A stretch of 64,000 nucleotides of DNA from Erysipelotrichaceae bacterium. Lineage in GTDB: Bacteria > Bacillota_I > Bacilli_A > Erysipelotrichales > Erysipelotrichaceae. Shown here piece by piece: positions 57,203-64,000 of the stretch (the first letter of the stretch is position 1; every line of letters begins with the position of its first letter). The notes beneath the pieces are model-generated. The model saw only the letters and a list, made by a program, of their open reading frames with translations, did no database searches and was not told where the DNA came from. The stretch lies in the NCBI GenBank assembly GCA_017539105.1, contig JAFYHQ010000009.1, positions 1-64,000 on the forward strand, given 5' to 3'. The translations under genes and the position numbers were made by a program.

Positions 57203-58486
57203 ATGGAAAGAAAACCATTAGAGAAAAGAGTGTTTCTGGCGACTCCTACGATGCATGGCGAGGAACAGAAGTATATCAATGAAGCTTTTGATACCAACTG
57301 GGTCACGACCGTAGGCAAGAATATCGATGAAGTTGAGAAAGAAATGGCCGAATATCTCGGCGTAAAATATGCCGTAGCCTTGAGCTCGGGGACCGGCGCG
57401 CTGCATCTGGCGACTAAGCTGGCGGGAGAGAAACTCTATGGTCAGGCGAAGCCGAATGAAGGCGTCCTGTCAGGGAAGAAAGTCTTTGCGACGGATATGA
57501 CGTTCGATGCTTCGATCAATCCGATCGCTTATGAGGATGGGGAAGCGATCTTTATCGACAGCGAATATGATACCTGGAATACCGATCCTCAAGCGTTAAA
57601 GAAAGCGATCGAGATGTATCCGGAAGTGAAACTCTATGTGATGGTTCATCTCTATGGAACACCGGGTAAGGCAGAAGAAATAAAGAAACTTTGCGATGAA
57701 CACGGGATCATCATCATCGAGGATGCCTGTGAATCGTTAGGGGCAAGATATAAGCTGAATGGGGAATGGGTCGAGACAGGCACTTTGGGTTCCTACAACT
57801 GTATCTCGTTCAATGGAAACAAGATCATTACGGGATCCAGCGGAGGCATGTTTCTGACAGACAGTAAAGATGATGCCGACAAGGTCCGCAAATGGAGCAC
57901 CCAGTCCAGGGAAGCGGCCCCATGGTACCAGCATGAAGAGGTCGGCTACAACTACCGCATGTCCAATATCATTGCGGGCATTGTGAGAGGCCAGTTCCCT
58001 TATCTGAAGGAACATATCGCTTTGAAGAGAGCGATCTATGAACGATACAAGGAAGGTCTCAAAGATCTTCCGGTCAGGATGAATCCGTATGATGCGGAAA
58101 AGAGCGAGCCGAACTTCTGGCTGAGCTGTCTGATCATCGACGAAGACGCCATGTGTGAACAGGTACGTGACGACCAGAAAGCGCTGTATGTCCATGAGAA
58201 GGGCAAGTCCTGTCCGACGGAGATCCTGGAGACGCTGGCTTCCTGCAACATCGAGGGCCGTCCGATCTGGAAACCGATGCATCTGCAGCCGATCTATCGG
58301 AACAATGCCTTCGTGACTGTCAACGGCAACGGACGCGGCCAAAGCAATGCCTACATCGATAAGGGCAAGAAACTGGACGTAGGACTGGATATCTTCTCCA
58401 GAGGCTTGTGCCTTCCTTCCGATATCAAGATGACTGCCGAAGAGCAGCAGATCGTCATCGACGTCATCAAGAGCTGTTTTGAGTAA
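57203..58486 (+). CDS. DegT/DnrJ-family sugar aminotransferase (PglE-like)
   Basis: A 427-residue PLP enzyme of the DegT/DnrJ/EryC1/StrS family. ALSSGTGALHLA binds PLP phosphate, IIIEDACESLGARY holds the PLP-ring Asp, and the Schiff-base Lys is in SFNGNKIITGSSGGM. It most likely aminates the 4-keto product of the upstream dehydratase (PglE reaction). An insert of about 15 residues follows HLATK (EKLYGQAKPNEGVLSGKKVF), as in other PglE-type enzymes of Firmicutes. GAGGA precedes the ATG. Confidence 0.93.
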   Translation: MERKPLEKRVFLATPTMHGEEQKYINEAFDTNWVTTVGKNIDEVEKEMAEYLGVKYAVALSSGTGALHLATKLAGEKLYGQAKPNEGVLSGKKVFATDMTFDASINPIAYEDGEAIFIDSEYDTWNTDPQALKKAIEMYPEVKLYVMVHLYGTPGKAEEIKKLCDEHGIIIIEDACESLGARYKLNGEWVETGTLGSYNCISFNGNKIITGSSGGMFLTDSKDDADKVRKWSTQSREAAPWYQHEEVGYNYRMSNIIAGIVRGQFPYLKEHIALKRAIYERYKEGLKDLPVRMNPYDAEKSEPNFWLSCLIIDEDAMCEQVRDDQKALYVHEKGKSCPTEILETLASCNIEGRPIWKPMHLQPIYRNNAFVTVNGNGRGQSNAYIDKGKKLDVGLDIFSRGLCLPSDIKMTAEEQQIVIDVIKSCFE

Positions 58487-59092
58487 ATGTATAAGAACTG
58501 TCTGAAAAGAGTATTTGATTTCCTGTTATCGCTGATCGCGCTGATCCTTTTATCACCGCTTTTTCTGGTACTCATCGTATTGGGAAGGATCAAGATGAAA
58601 GGGAATCCCTTCTTTACCCAGGAGAGACCCGGCAAGGATGGCAAGATCTTCAGGCTCATCAAATTCCGCAGCATGACCGAGGAAAAAGATGAGAACGGAA
58701 ACTATCTTCCGGATGAGATACGCCTGAATAGATATGGCAAGAAACTCAGAAGCAGTTCCTTGGATGAACTTCCGGAACTGCTCAATATCCTGAAGGGAGA
58801 TATGGCCATCGTAGGGCCAAGACCCCTGCTGGTACAGTATCTGCCTTTGTATAACGAGGAACAGAGACACCGTCACGATGTGCGTCCGGGACTGACCGGT
58901 CTGGCGCAGGTCAATGGCAGGAATCTTCTGTCTTGGGATGATAAATTCAAGTATGATCTCATGTACGTGAATAATATCACTTTGCTGGGAGATCTCGGGA
59001 TCATCTTAAAGACGGTGAAGAATGTCCTGAAACATGAAGGGATCAATGCGGAAGGTTCATCGACGGCGGATCTTTTTACGGGGAATAACTGA
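58487..59092 (+). CDS. Initiating phosphoglycosyl transferase (PglC-like)
   Basis: A 201-residue monotopic sugar-phosphate transferase. One re-entrant N-terminal hydrophobic helix (FDFLLSLIALILLSPLFLVLIVL) is followed by the conserved RPGKDGKIFRLIKFRSM, the LDELPELLNILKGDMAIVGPRPLL block and RPGLTGLAQVNGRN. It would move a phospho-sugar, here most likely diNAc-bacillosamine phosphate, to undecaprenyl phosphate and so start the glycan. The short form lacks the extra membrane domain of WbaP/WcaJ. The ATG follows the previous stop with no gap. Confidence 0.94.
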   Translation: MYKNCLKRVFDFLLSLIALILLSPLFLVLIVLGRIKMKGNPFFTQERPGKDGKIFRLIKFRSMTEEKDENGNYLPDEIRLNRYGKKLRSSSLDELPELLNILKGDMAIVGPRPLLVQYLPLYNEEQRHRHDVRPGLTGLAQVNGRNLLSWDDKFKYDLMYVNNITLLGDLGIILKTVKNVLKHEGINAEGSSTADLFTGNN

Positions 59093-59095
59093 TTT

Positions 59096-59689
59096 ATGAA
59101 TAAGAAACTGGTCATTTATGGCGCTAGCGGTCACGGGAAGGTGGCAGCGGATATCGCCAGACTTAACGGCTATGAAGAGATCATCTTCTATGATGATGAT
59201 TTAGGCAAGTCCGTTCTCGGTCCGTATCAGGTCATTCATGATTTCAAGGGATATGAGGATTATGATCTTTTTATCGCGATCGGAGACAACGCGACCAGGG
59301 AAAAGATCTCGTTAAGAATGAAAAAAGAGATCATCACGCTGGTCCATCCGGCCGCGGTCATCGCCGAAGATGTGACGATTGGCAAGGGTGTCGTGGTCAT
59401 GGCAAAAGCCGTCGTCAATTCCGGAACCGTACTGAGAGACGGGGTCATCGTGAATACCTGCGCTTCGATCGATCACGACAATCGGATCAATGAATATGTC
59501 CATATTTCGGTCAATGCCCATACGGCAGGAACCGTAACGATCGGAAAACGCACGTTCATCGGAATGAGCGTTTCCATCATAAACAATATTACGATCTGCG
59601 AGGATGCCCTGATTGGTGCAGGCGCACTGGTCGTCGATGATATCAGGGAGGCGGGTACCTATATCGGTATTCCGGCAAAGAAGAAATGA
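59096..59689 (+). CDS. Sugar O/N-acetyltransferase (PglD-like)
   Basis: A 197-residue two-domain protein: an N-terminal Rossmann-like sugar-nucleotide binding part (KKLVIYGASGHGKVAADIARL) and a left-handed beta-helix with hexapeptide repeats (VHPAAVIAEDVTIGKGVVVMAKAVVNSGTV...IGAGALVVDDI). The general base His is in CASIDHDN. It acetylates the C4 amine made by the aminotransferase, giving UDP-diNAc-bacillosamine. The set PglF-E-C-D is complete in one operon. Confidence 0.93.
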   Translation: MNKKLVIYGASGHGKVAADIARLNGYEEIIFYDDDLGKSVLGPYQVIHDFKGYEDYDLFIAIGDNATREKISLRMKKEIITLVHPAAVIAEDVTIGKGVVVMAKAVVNSGTVLRDGVIVNTCASIDHDNRINEYVHISVNAHTAGTVTIGKRTFIGMSVSIINNITICEDALIGAGALVVDDIREAGTYIGIPAKKK

Positions 59690-60768
59690 AGATCCTGATC
59701 CTCGCAAACAACGATGTGGGATTATATAAATTCCGTGGAGAACTGCTGGAAAAGATGCTGGCAGAGAAACACGAAGTTTTTATTTCGCTTCCAAACGGAT
59801 CCTTCGTGCCGAAGATGATCGTAATGGGCTGTGTCTTTCTGGATACGCCGATCGAACGGAGAGGCACAAACCCGCTAAAAGATCTCTCACTGATGAATCA
59901 TTACAGAAAACTATTAAGAGAAATAAAACCGGATGTGGTGCTGACATATACGATCAAGCCGAACGTCTATGGCGGAATGGCCTGCCAGCTGGAGAAGGTT
60001 CCTTACATCGCCAATGTGACCGGTCTTGGCTCCGCAGTAGAGAACGGCGGCATCCTGCAGACCATCACTTCCATCCTGTACAGGATGGGTCTGAAAAAAG
60101 CGAAGAAGATCTTCTTTCAGAATGAAGCAAATCTTGATTTCATGAAAGAAAAAGGGATCGTCAAAGACCGCTATGAACTGATTCCCGGTTCCGGGGTGAA
60201 TCTCAGCCGTTTCACACCTGCAGAACTACCCAAGAAGGATACGATCGATTTTGTCTACGTCGGAAGAATGATGAAAGAGAAGGGTTTCGAGCTCTATCTG
60301 CAGGCTGCCCAGACAATCAGGGAAAAGTATCCTCAGACCCGTTTCCACTTGTGCGGAGACGATGAGGACAACTACAGGGAACTGGTAAAAGAACTGGAAG
60401 AAAAAGGGATCGTCATCTGTCATGGCAGAGTCGATGACATGGCTTCGATCTATCAGATGATCGACTGTACCGTGCATCCGACTTATTACCCGGAAGGCAT
60501 GTCCAATGTGCTTCTGGAATCTCTGGCCTGCGGAAGGCCGATCATTACGACGGACCGTCCCGGCTGCAGGGAGATCGTCGATGACGGGATCAACGGTTTT
60601 GTGGTGAAACAGAGAGATCTTGGAGATCTGATCGATAAGATCGAAAGATTCATCTTATTAAGTCCGAAAGAACGGAAACAGTTGGGCATCAACGGACGCA
60701 AGAAAGTAGAGGAACAGTTCGATCGCAATATCGTGATCGATAAATATCTGGAAGCGATTTATGAGTAA
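59686..60768 (+). CDS. GT4-family glycosyltransferase (PglA/WbnH-like)
   Basis: A 360-residue GT-B enzyme. It begins LILANNDVGLYKFRGELLEKMLAEKHEV, has TIKPNVYGG and NVTGLGSAVENGG, which are characteristic of PglA-type transferases that add the second sugar to the diNAc-bacillosamine lipid, then PGSGVNLSRF, VGRMMKEKGF and PTYYPEGMSNVLLESLACGRP. Coupled to pglD by a 4-bp overlap. Donor likely a UDP-HexNAc by family. Confidence 0.92.
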   Translation: MKILILANNDVGLYKFRGELLEKMLAEKHEVFISLPNGSFVPKMIVMGCVFLDTPIERRGTNPLKDLSLMNHYRKLLREIKPDVVLTYTIKPNVYGGMACQLEKVPYIANVTGLGSAVENGGILQTITSILYRMGLKKAKKIFFQNEANLDFMKEKGIVKDRYELIPGSGVNLSRFTPAELPKKDTIDFVYVGRMMKEKGFELYLQAAQTIREKYPQTRFHLCGDDEDNYRELVKELEEKGIVICHGRVDDMASIYQMIDCTVHPTYYPEGMSNVLLESLACGRPIITTDRPGCREIVDDGINGFVVKQRDLGDLIDKIERFILLSPKERKQLGINGRKKVEEQFDRNIVIDKYLEAIYE

Positions 60769-61861
60769 ACCGGTAAAAGTTTTGGAAATGATCGCAAGCC
60801 TTACTTATGGAGGCTCTCAGGCGATGATCGTGAATCTGTGCAAAGCAATGGATCAGAAGAAGGTGCATTGCGATTTTATCATCGATCATCCGGAGCTTTC
60901 AGGCATGGCGGATATCATCGAATCGTTAGGATCGAAGATCTATGTGATGCCTACATTCAAGGGAACCAATGTCAGAGAGATCAAAGAAGCCTGGGACCGT
61001 TTCTTTACGGAACATCCCGACTATCAGATCCTGCATTCTCATTCCAGAAGCTATGCGTCTTTGTATCTTCCGATTGCCAGGAAGCATGGCTTGAAAACGG
61101 TCATTCATTCCCATAACACTTCCAATGGAAAGGGGATCGCTTCGCTTGCGAAGAACGTGCTGCAGTATCCGCTGCGTTATCAGGCGGACCAGTACATCGG
61201 CTGTTCCAGGGAAGCGGGAGAATGGCTCTTTGGCGAAAAGATCGTCAACGGGGACCATTTCCATGTCCTGAACAACGCCATCGATACCGACCGTTTTACC
61301 TTCAACAGGAAGATCCGCGAGGAATACCGGAAGATGTTCGGCTTGACGGAGGAAAAGGTCTTCATTCAGGTCGGAAGGATGGATACACAGAAGAATCACC
61401 TGTTCATGTTGGAAACATATGCGGAATATTTGAAAGAAGACAGGAACAGTCATCTGTTTCTGGTAGGCAATGGGGAACTGCGGCAGGATATTGATCGCAG
61501 GATCAGTGAATTGGATCTTGTGGATCATGTCACGATCCTGGAATACCGGAACGATGTGGAGAAACTCCTGCAGATGGCAGACTGCTTCCTGATGCCTTCT
61601 CTGTTCGAAGGATTGAGCGTCGCTGCCGTCGAAGCGCAGGCTACCGGCATCCGCTGTCTGTTAAGTAATCGATGCGATGAGAATGTCAATATCACGGGTC
61701 TGTGCAGTTTTCTTCCGTTGGAAATCCCTGTCTGGGTCGAAGCGATGAAAGAGGATTTCACATTGCGGCGCGATACGAAAGAAGATATAATCAAGGCTGG
61801 CTTCGATGTCCATGCGACAGCGAAATGGCTGGAAGATTTTTATGGGAGTATCGTTGAATGA
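60761..61861 (+). CDS. GT4-family glycosyltransferase
   Basis: A 366-residue GT-B enzyme: IASLTYGGSQAMIVNLCKAM (acceptor loop), LHSHSRSYASLYLPIARKHGLKTVIHSHNTS, NNAIDTDRF, VGRMDTQKNHLFM and the donor site PSLFEGLSVAAVEAQATGIRCLLS. It is like the capsular and exopolysaccharide EpsF-type family. Donor and linkage unknown. 8-bp overlap with the preceding gene and a 4-bp overlap with the polymerase. Confidence 0.9.
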   Translation: MSKPVKVLEMIASLTYGGSQAMIVNLCKAMDQKKVHCDFIIDHPELSGMADIIESLGSKIYVMPTFKGTNVREIKEAWDRFFTEHPDYQILHSHSRSYASLYLPIARKHGLKTVIHSHNTSNGKGIASLAKNVLQYPLRYQADQYIGCSREAGEWLFGEKIVNGDHFHVLNNAIDTDRFTFNRKIREEYRKMFGLTEEKVFIQVGRMDTQKNHLFMLETYAEYLKEDRNSHLFLVGNGELRQDIDRRISELDLVDHVTILEYRNDVEKLLQMADCFLMPSLFEGLSVAAVEAQATGIRCLLSNRCDENVNITGLCSFLPLEIPVWVEAMKEDFTLRRDTKEDIIKAGFDVHATAKWLEDFYGSIVE

Positions 61862-63033
61862 AACGGATCTGGTCTGACAACAAGTATCTGGATCTCCTGA
61901 TCGACATCCTGATTTTCCTGACGGGAATCAACTTTTTGCATTACGGCCAGCTGATCCTGCCGATCATCTGTTTCCTGCTGTTTATCGATCACAAGCTTGT
62001 TTTCCATGTGCATGATCCATTCGTATTCATCGCGCTGTGTCTGTTTGCGGTCAGTTTCTATGCGTTCTCGAATAAAGATTTCTATGCCGTGATGGGTTTT
62101 ACCTGTCCGATGGCTTACTATATCGGAAGCAATATGCGTCATCCGAATGAGGATAACGTAAAGAAGATCATCTATCTCCTTGCCTTAAGCATGGGCTTTC
62201 ATATCATACTCAGCAGCATCTATGAGTTCATCGTCCACGGTTCCCAGGGTTTCTTCCATTCCGGGACCCATTACGATATCTGGACCAGAGAGAAGATCTC
62301 CAATACGGCGACCGCATTGAATATCGATCTGCTGGCAGGATGTCTGTATTATCTGTTTTTTCATGAGAAGGATAAGAAGATCCGATCTCTGAGTTTCTTT
62401 GTATTCGTGACGGCAATGTTTTATCTGGTCGTGATCGGACGCCGTACGCCGTTCATGATGCTGGGGATCGCTTTCGTTCTGTCTTTCTTCTATGAAGTGT
62501 TCATTTTGAAAAGCGGTTCGAAACAGCTGAGAAAGAGTTTCCTGCTGCTGACAGGGATCCTTGTGCTGATCGTAGGCGGTCTGATCGTTTTCTATTCGTT
62601 CGATCTGTTTGGCTGCCGCGATTTTCTGGATAACTACTACATCATACAGAAGTTCTCCCAGCATTTCTTAAGCGACAAGCGGATCGAGCTGTATCTCGGG
62701 GCGCTGCGTCTGATGCCTGGGCACTTATGGGGCCATCAGGAAATCAGTACGATCCTGGAAGGGCAGGTCCATGACTTCTGGATCGACATCTACGACTATG
62801 CGGGGATCGTCAGCTATCTATTGATGTTGCTGTATTCATTTCTGTTTGTGCGGGATGTCTGGCGTTTCTATACATGCGCATCGGTGAAACAGGACTGCAA
62901 GATCCTGATGGTGGGCGTATTGTCCTGTATCGTCATTCAGATGTTTCTGGAACCGATCATGACAGGAGCTTCGTTGTTCCTTCTGATCGGCATCATCATC
63001 CATGGCTTGCTGGAGGGGCTGATCCATGAGTAA
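61858..63033 (+). CDS. Wzy-like polysaccharide polymerase (O-antigen ligase/polymerase family)
   Basis: A 391-residue membrane protein with about ten helices and one large polar loop (roughly 260-310: FGCRDFLDNYYIIQKFSQHFLSDKRIELYLGALRLMPGHLWGHQEI), where Wzy/WaaL proteins carry their catalytic His/Arg residues; here HLWGHQE and the later GQVHDFWIDIYDYAG resemble that region. It probably polymerises flipped repeat units outside the membrane. Sequence conservation is low in this family, so the call rests on topology, loop motif and position between GT and Wzx genes. Confidence 0.82.
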   Translation: MKRIWSDNKYLDLLIDILIFLTGINFLHYGQLILPIICFLLFIDHKLVFHVHDPFVFIALCLFAVSFYAFSNKDFYAVMGFTCPMAYYIGSNMRHPNEDNVKKIIYLLALSMGFHIILSSIYEFIVHGSQGFFHSGTHYDIWTREKISNTATALNIDLLAGCLYYLFFHEKDKKIRSLSFFVFVTAMFYLVVIGRRTPFMMLGIAFVLSFFYEVFILKSGSKQLRKSFLLLTGILVLIVGGLIVFYSFDLFGCRDFLDNYYIIQKFSQHFLSDKRIELYLGALRLMPGHLWGHQEISTILEGQVHDFWIDIYDYAGIVSYLLMLLYSFLFVRDVWRFYTCASVKQDCKILMVGVLSCIVIQMFLEPIMTGASLFLLIGIIIHGLLEGLIHE

Positions 63034-64000
63034 CAGGAAAGTCGTCATCAACGCTTCCTGGATCATGGTTGGCCGCATCTTCCAGTTGGCGCTGACCTTC
63101 ATTACCACGATGCTGGTAACGAGATATCTCGGTCCGACGGAATATGGAAAGATCACTTATGTCTATTCCTATATCCAGCTCTTTCTGCCGCTGTGCGCTT
63201 TAGGCATGAATGATATCGCTGTCAAAGAACTGGTCGATGACAGGGAACGCAACGACGAGATCCTTGGTACGATGATCGTTCTCAGGCTGATTGCTTCTCT
63301 GGTTTCCATGCTTTGTTCGATCGGACTGGTATCAATACTGAACGACGGAAAGACATACATCATCATTGCAACATTGCAGTCCATCGGACTGATGTTTCAG
63401 TCCTTCGATGGGATCATGTATTTCTATCAGTCGAAACTGCTTTCCAAGAAAAGCGGACTGGTCTATGCATCGTCTTATGTGATCACTTCGATCATCCGGA
63501 TCATCGGTATCGTATTGAAACGGGATTATCGTTTCTTTGCCTTGGCGATGTCGCTGGATTTTGTCGTGATCGCGATCCTGCTTCTGACGGTCTATAAGAA
63601 AGATGGGCATGGTTTCAGGGTATCCAAGACGATGGCGAAACGGCTGCTGGAAAAGAGCCGCTACTATATCTTTGCGGGACTGCTGGTCGTCATTTACGGC
63701 AAAGTGACGGATACGCTTCTTCTGGGCAAGATGGTCAATGAAACCAGTGTCGGCTATTATGCCGCGGCAACGATGCTCTGCAACGCATGGCCTTTCGTTC
63801 TGACCGCCATCATCGATTCCTTGAGTCCCGTCATCATCGATACGCACAAGAGCGATCATGAGGCATTCGAAAAGAAGCTGAAACAGCTCTATGCCATCAT
63901 TTTCTATATCAGCGTCCTGGCTGCAGTCATGATCACGCTGCTTTCCAGGATCATCATACTGATCATCTATGGAGCAGAATACATCGAAGCATCCGTGCCG
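63026..64000 (+). CDS. Wzx-type polysaccharide flippase, second copy, 3' end outside window
   Basis: 325 codons are present before the window ends. It starts RKVVINASWIMVGRIFQLALTFITTMLVTRYLGPTEYGKITYVYSYIQLF, the standard polysaccharide-transport N-terminus with RYLGPxxYG, and continues with repeated helix pairs. It belongs to the same MOP superfamily as the protein at 47633 but to a different branch. It should flip the lipid-linked unit made by the PglC/PglA-type enzymes upstream. 8-bp overlap with the polymerase gene. Confidence 0.92.
   Translation, partial: MSNRKVVINASWIMVGRIFQLALTFITTMLVTRYLGPTEYGKITYVYSYIQLFLPLCALGMNDIAVKELVDDRERNDEILGTMIVLRLIASLVSMLCSIGLVSILNDGKTYIIIATLQSIGLMFQSFDGIMYFYQSKLLSKKSGLVYASSYVITSIIRIIGIVLKRDYRFFALAMSLDFVVIAILLLTVYKKDGHGFRVSKTMAKRLLEKSRYYIFAGLLVVIYGKVTDTLLLGKMVNETSVGYYAAATMLCNAWPFVLTAIIDSLSPVIIDTHKSDHEAFEKKLKQLYAIIFYISVLAAVMITLLSRIIILIIYGAEYIEASVP

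Overview
The window looks like a chromosomal segment of a low- to mid-GC Firmicute, most likely in or near the Erysipelotrichia. The gene order rsmG-noc-parA-parB (11.5-14.6 kb) is the origin-proximal arrangement of Firmicutes, and the first ParB-like protein carries the DNA-recognition residues of Noc, a protein restricted to that phylum. Class B sortase, a thioester/VaFE-type surface adhesin, S-layer-homology repeats and a Dlt-like gene set fit a monoderm envelope. The lineage assignment is inference; no rRNA is present.

Layout. 0-15.9 kb: the tail of an SLH-domain protein, a degenerate HPt-like protein, mnmG, a YfhO-type membrane glycosyltransferase, a divergent M16C metalloprotease and lipoprotein, then thyA-folA-tcdA and rsmG-noc-parA-parB-telA. 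15.9-16.5 kb: a roughly 350-nt stretch with no long gene but strong RNA structure (extended -10 promoter, nine-codon ORF, H-type pseudoknot, serial hairpins, terminator), followed by tRNA-Val(GAC). 16.5-23.3 kb: accessory genes: a PAP2 phosphatase, an orphan HigA-like regulator between 30-bp direct repeats, an adhesin plus class B sortase, and a Phd/PIN toxin-antitoxin pair with repeated operators. 23.3-30.7 kb: tRNA-Ala(CGC), an alpha-galactosidase/GPH-symporter operon, hypothetical genes, a DUF4186 protein and an acyltransferase.

30.7-64 kb is almost entirely surface-glycan biosynthesis. A second YfhO and a DltA-like adenylating enzyme are followed, from a new promoter, by a carrier protein, an MBOAT acyltransferase and an SGNH protein (a Dlt-like acylation system). 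These run on into a complete-looking GDP-D-glycero-D-manno-heptose pathway (GmhA, HddA, an HddC-GmhB fusion) with dehydratase, cupin and reductase genes for 6-deoxyheptose formation. Then come a HAD phosphatase, a nucleotidyltransferase, two LicD phosphotransferases, three glycosyltransferases and a Wzx flippase. A reverse-strand trio (GT4, PIG-L deacetylase, ATP-grasp ligase) separates this from a second forward operon with PglF-, PglE-, PglC- and PglD-like enzymes (UDP-diNAc-bacillosamine synthesis and priming), two GT4 enzymes, a Wzy-like polymerase and a second Wzx that runs off the window end.

Together the genes predict a lipid-linked polysaccharide primed with a bacillosamine-type sugar, containing a (deoxy)heptose, and decorated with phospho-substituents and amino acid or acyl groups. 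Three other signals stand out. Several genes have a -10 box placed so that the start codon falls at or next to the predicted transcription start (candidate leaderless mRNAs), including a divergent pair whose start codons are only 31 bp apart. The Noc homologue lacks the N-terminal membrane-binding helix, with a near-consensus Noc-binding site just upstream of its operon. The 16-kb structured RNA matches no class I could recognise.
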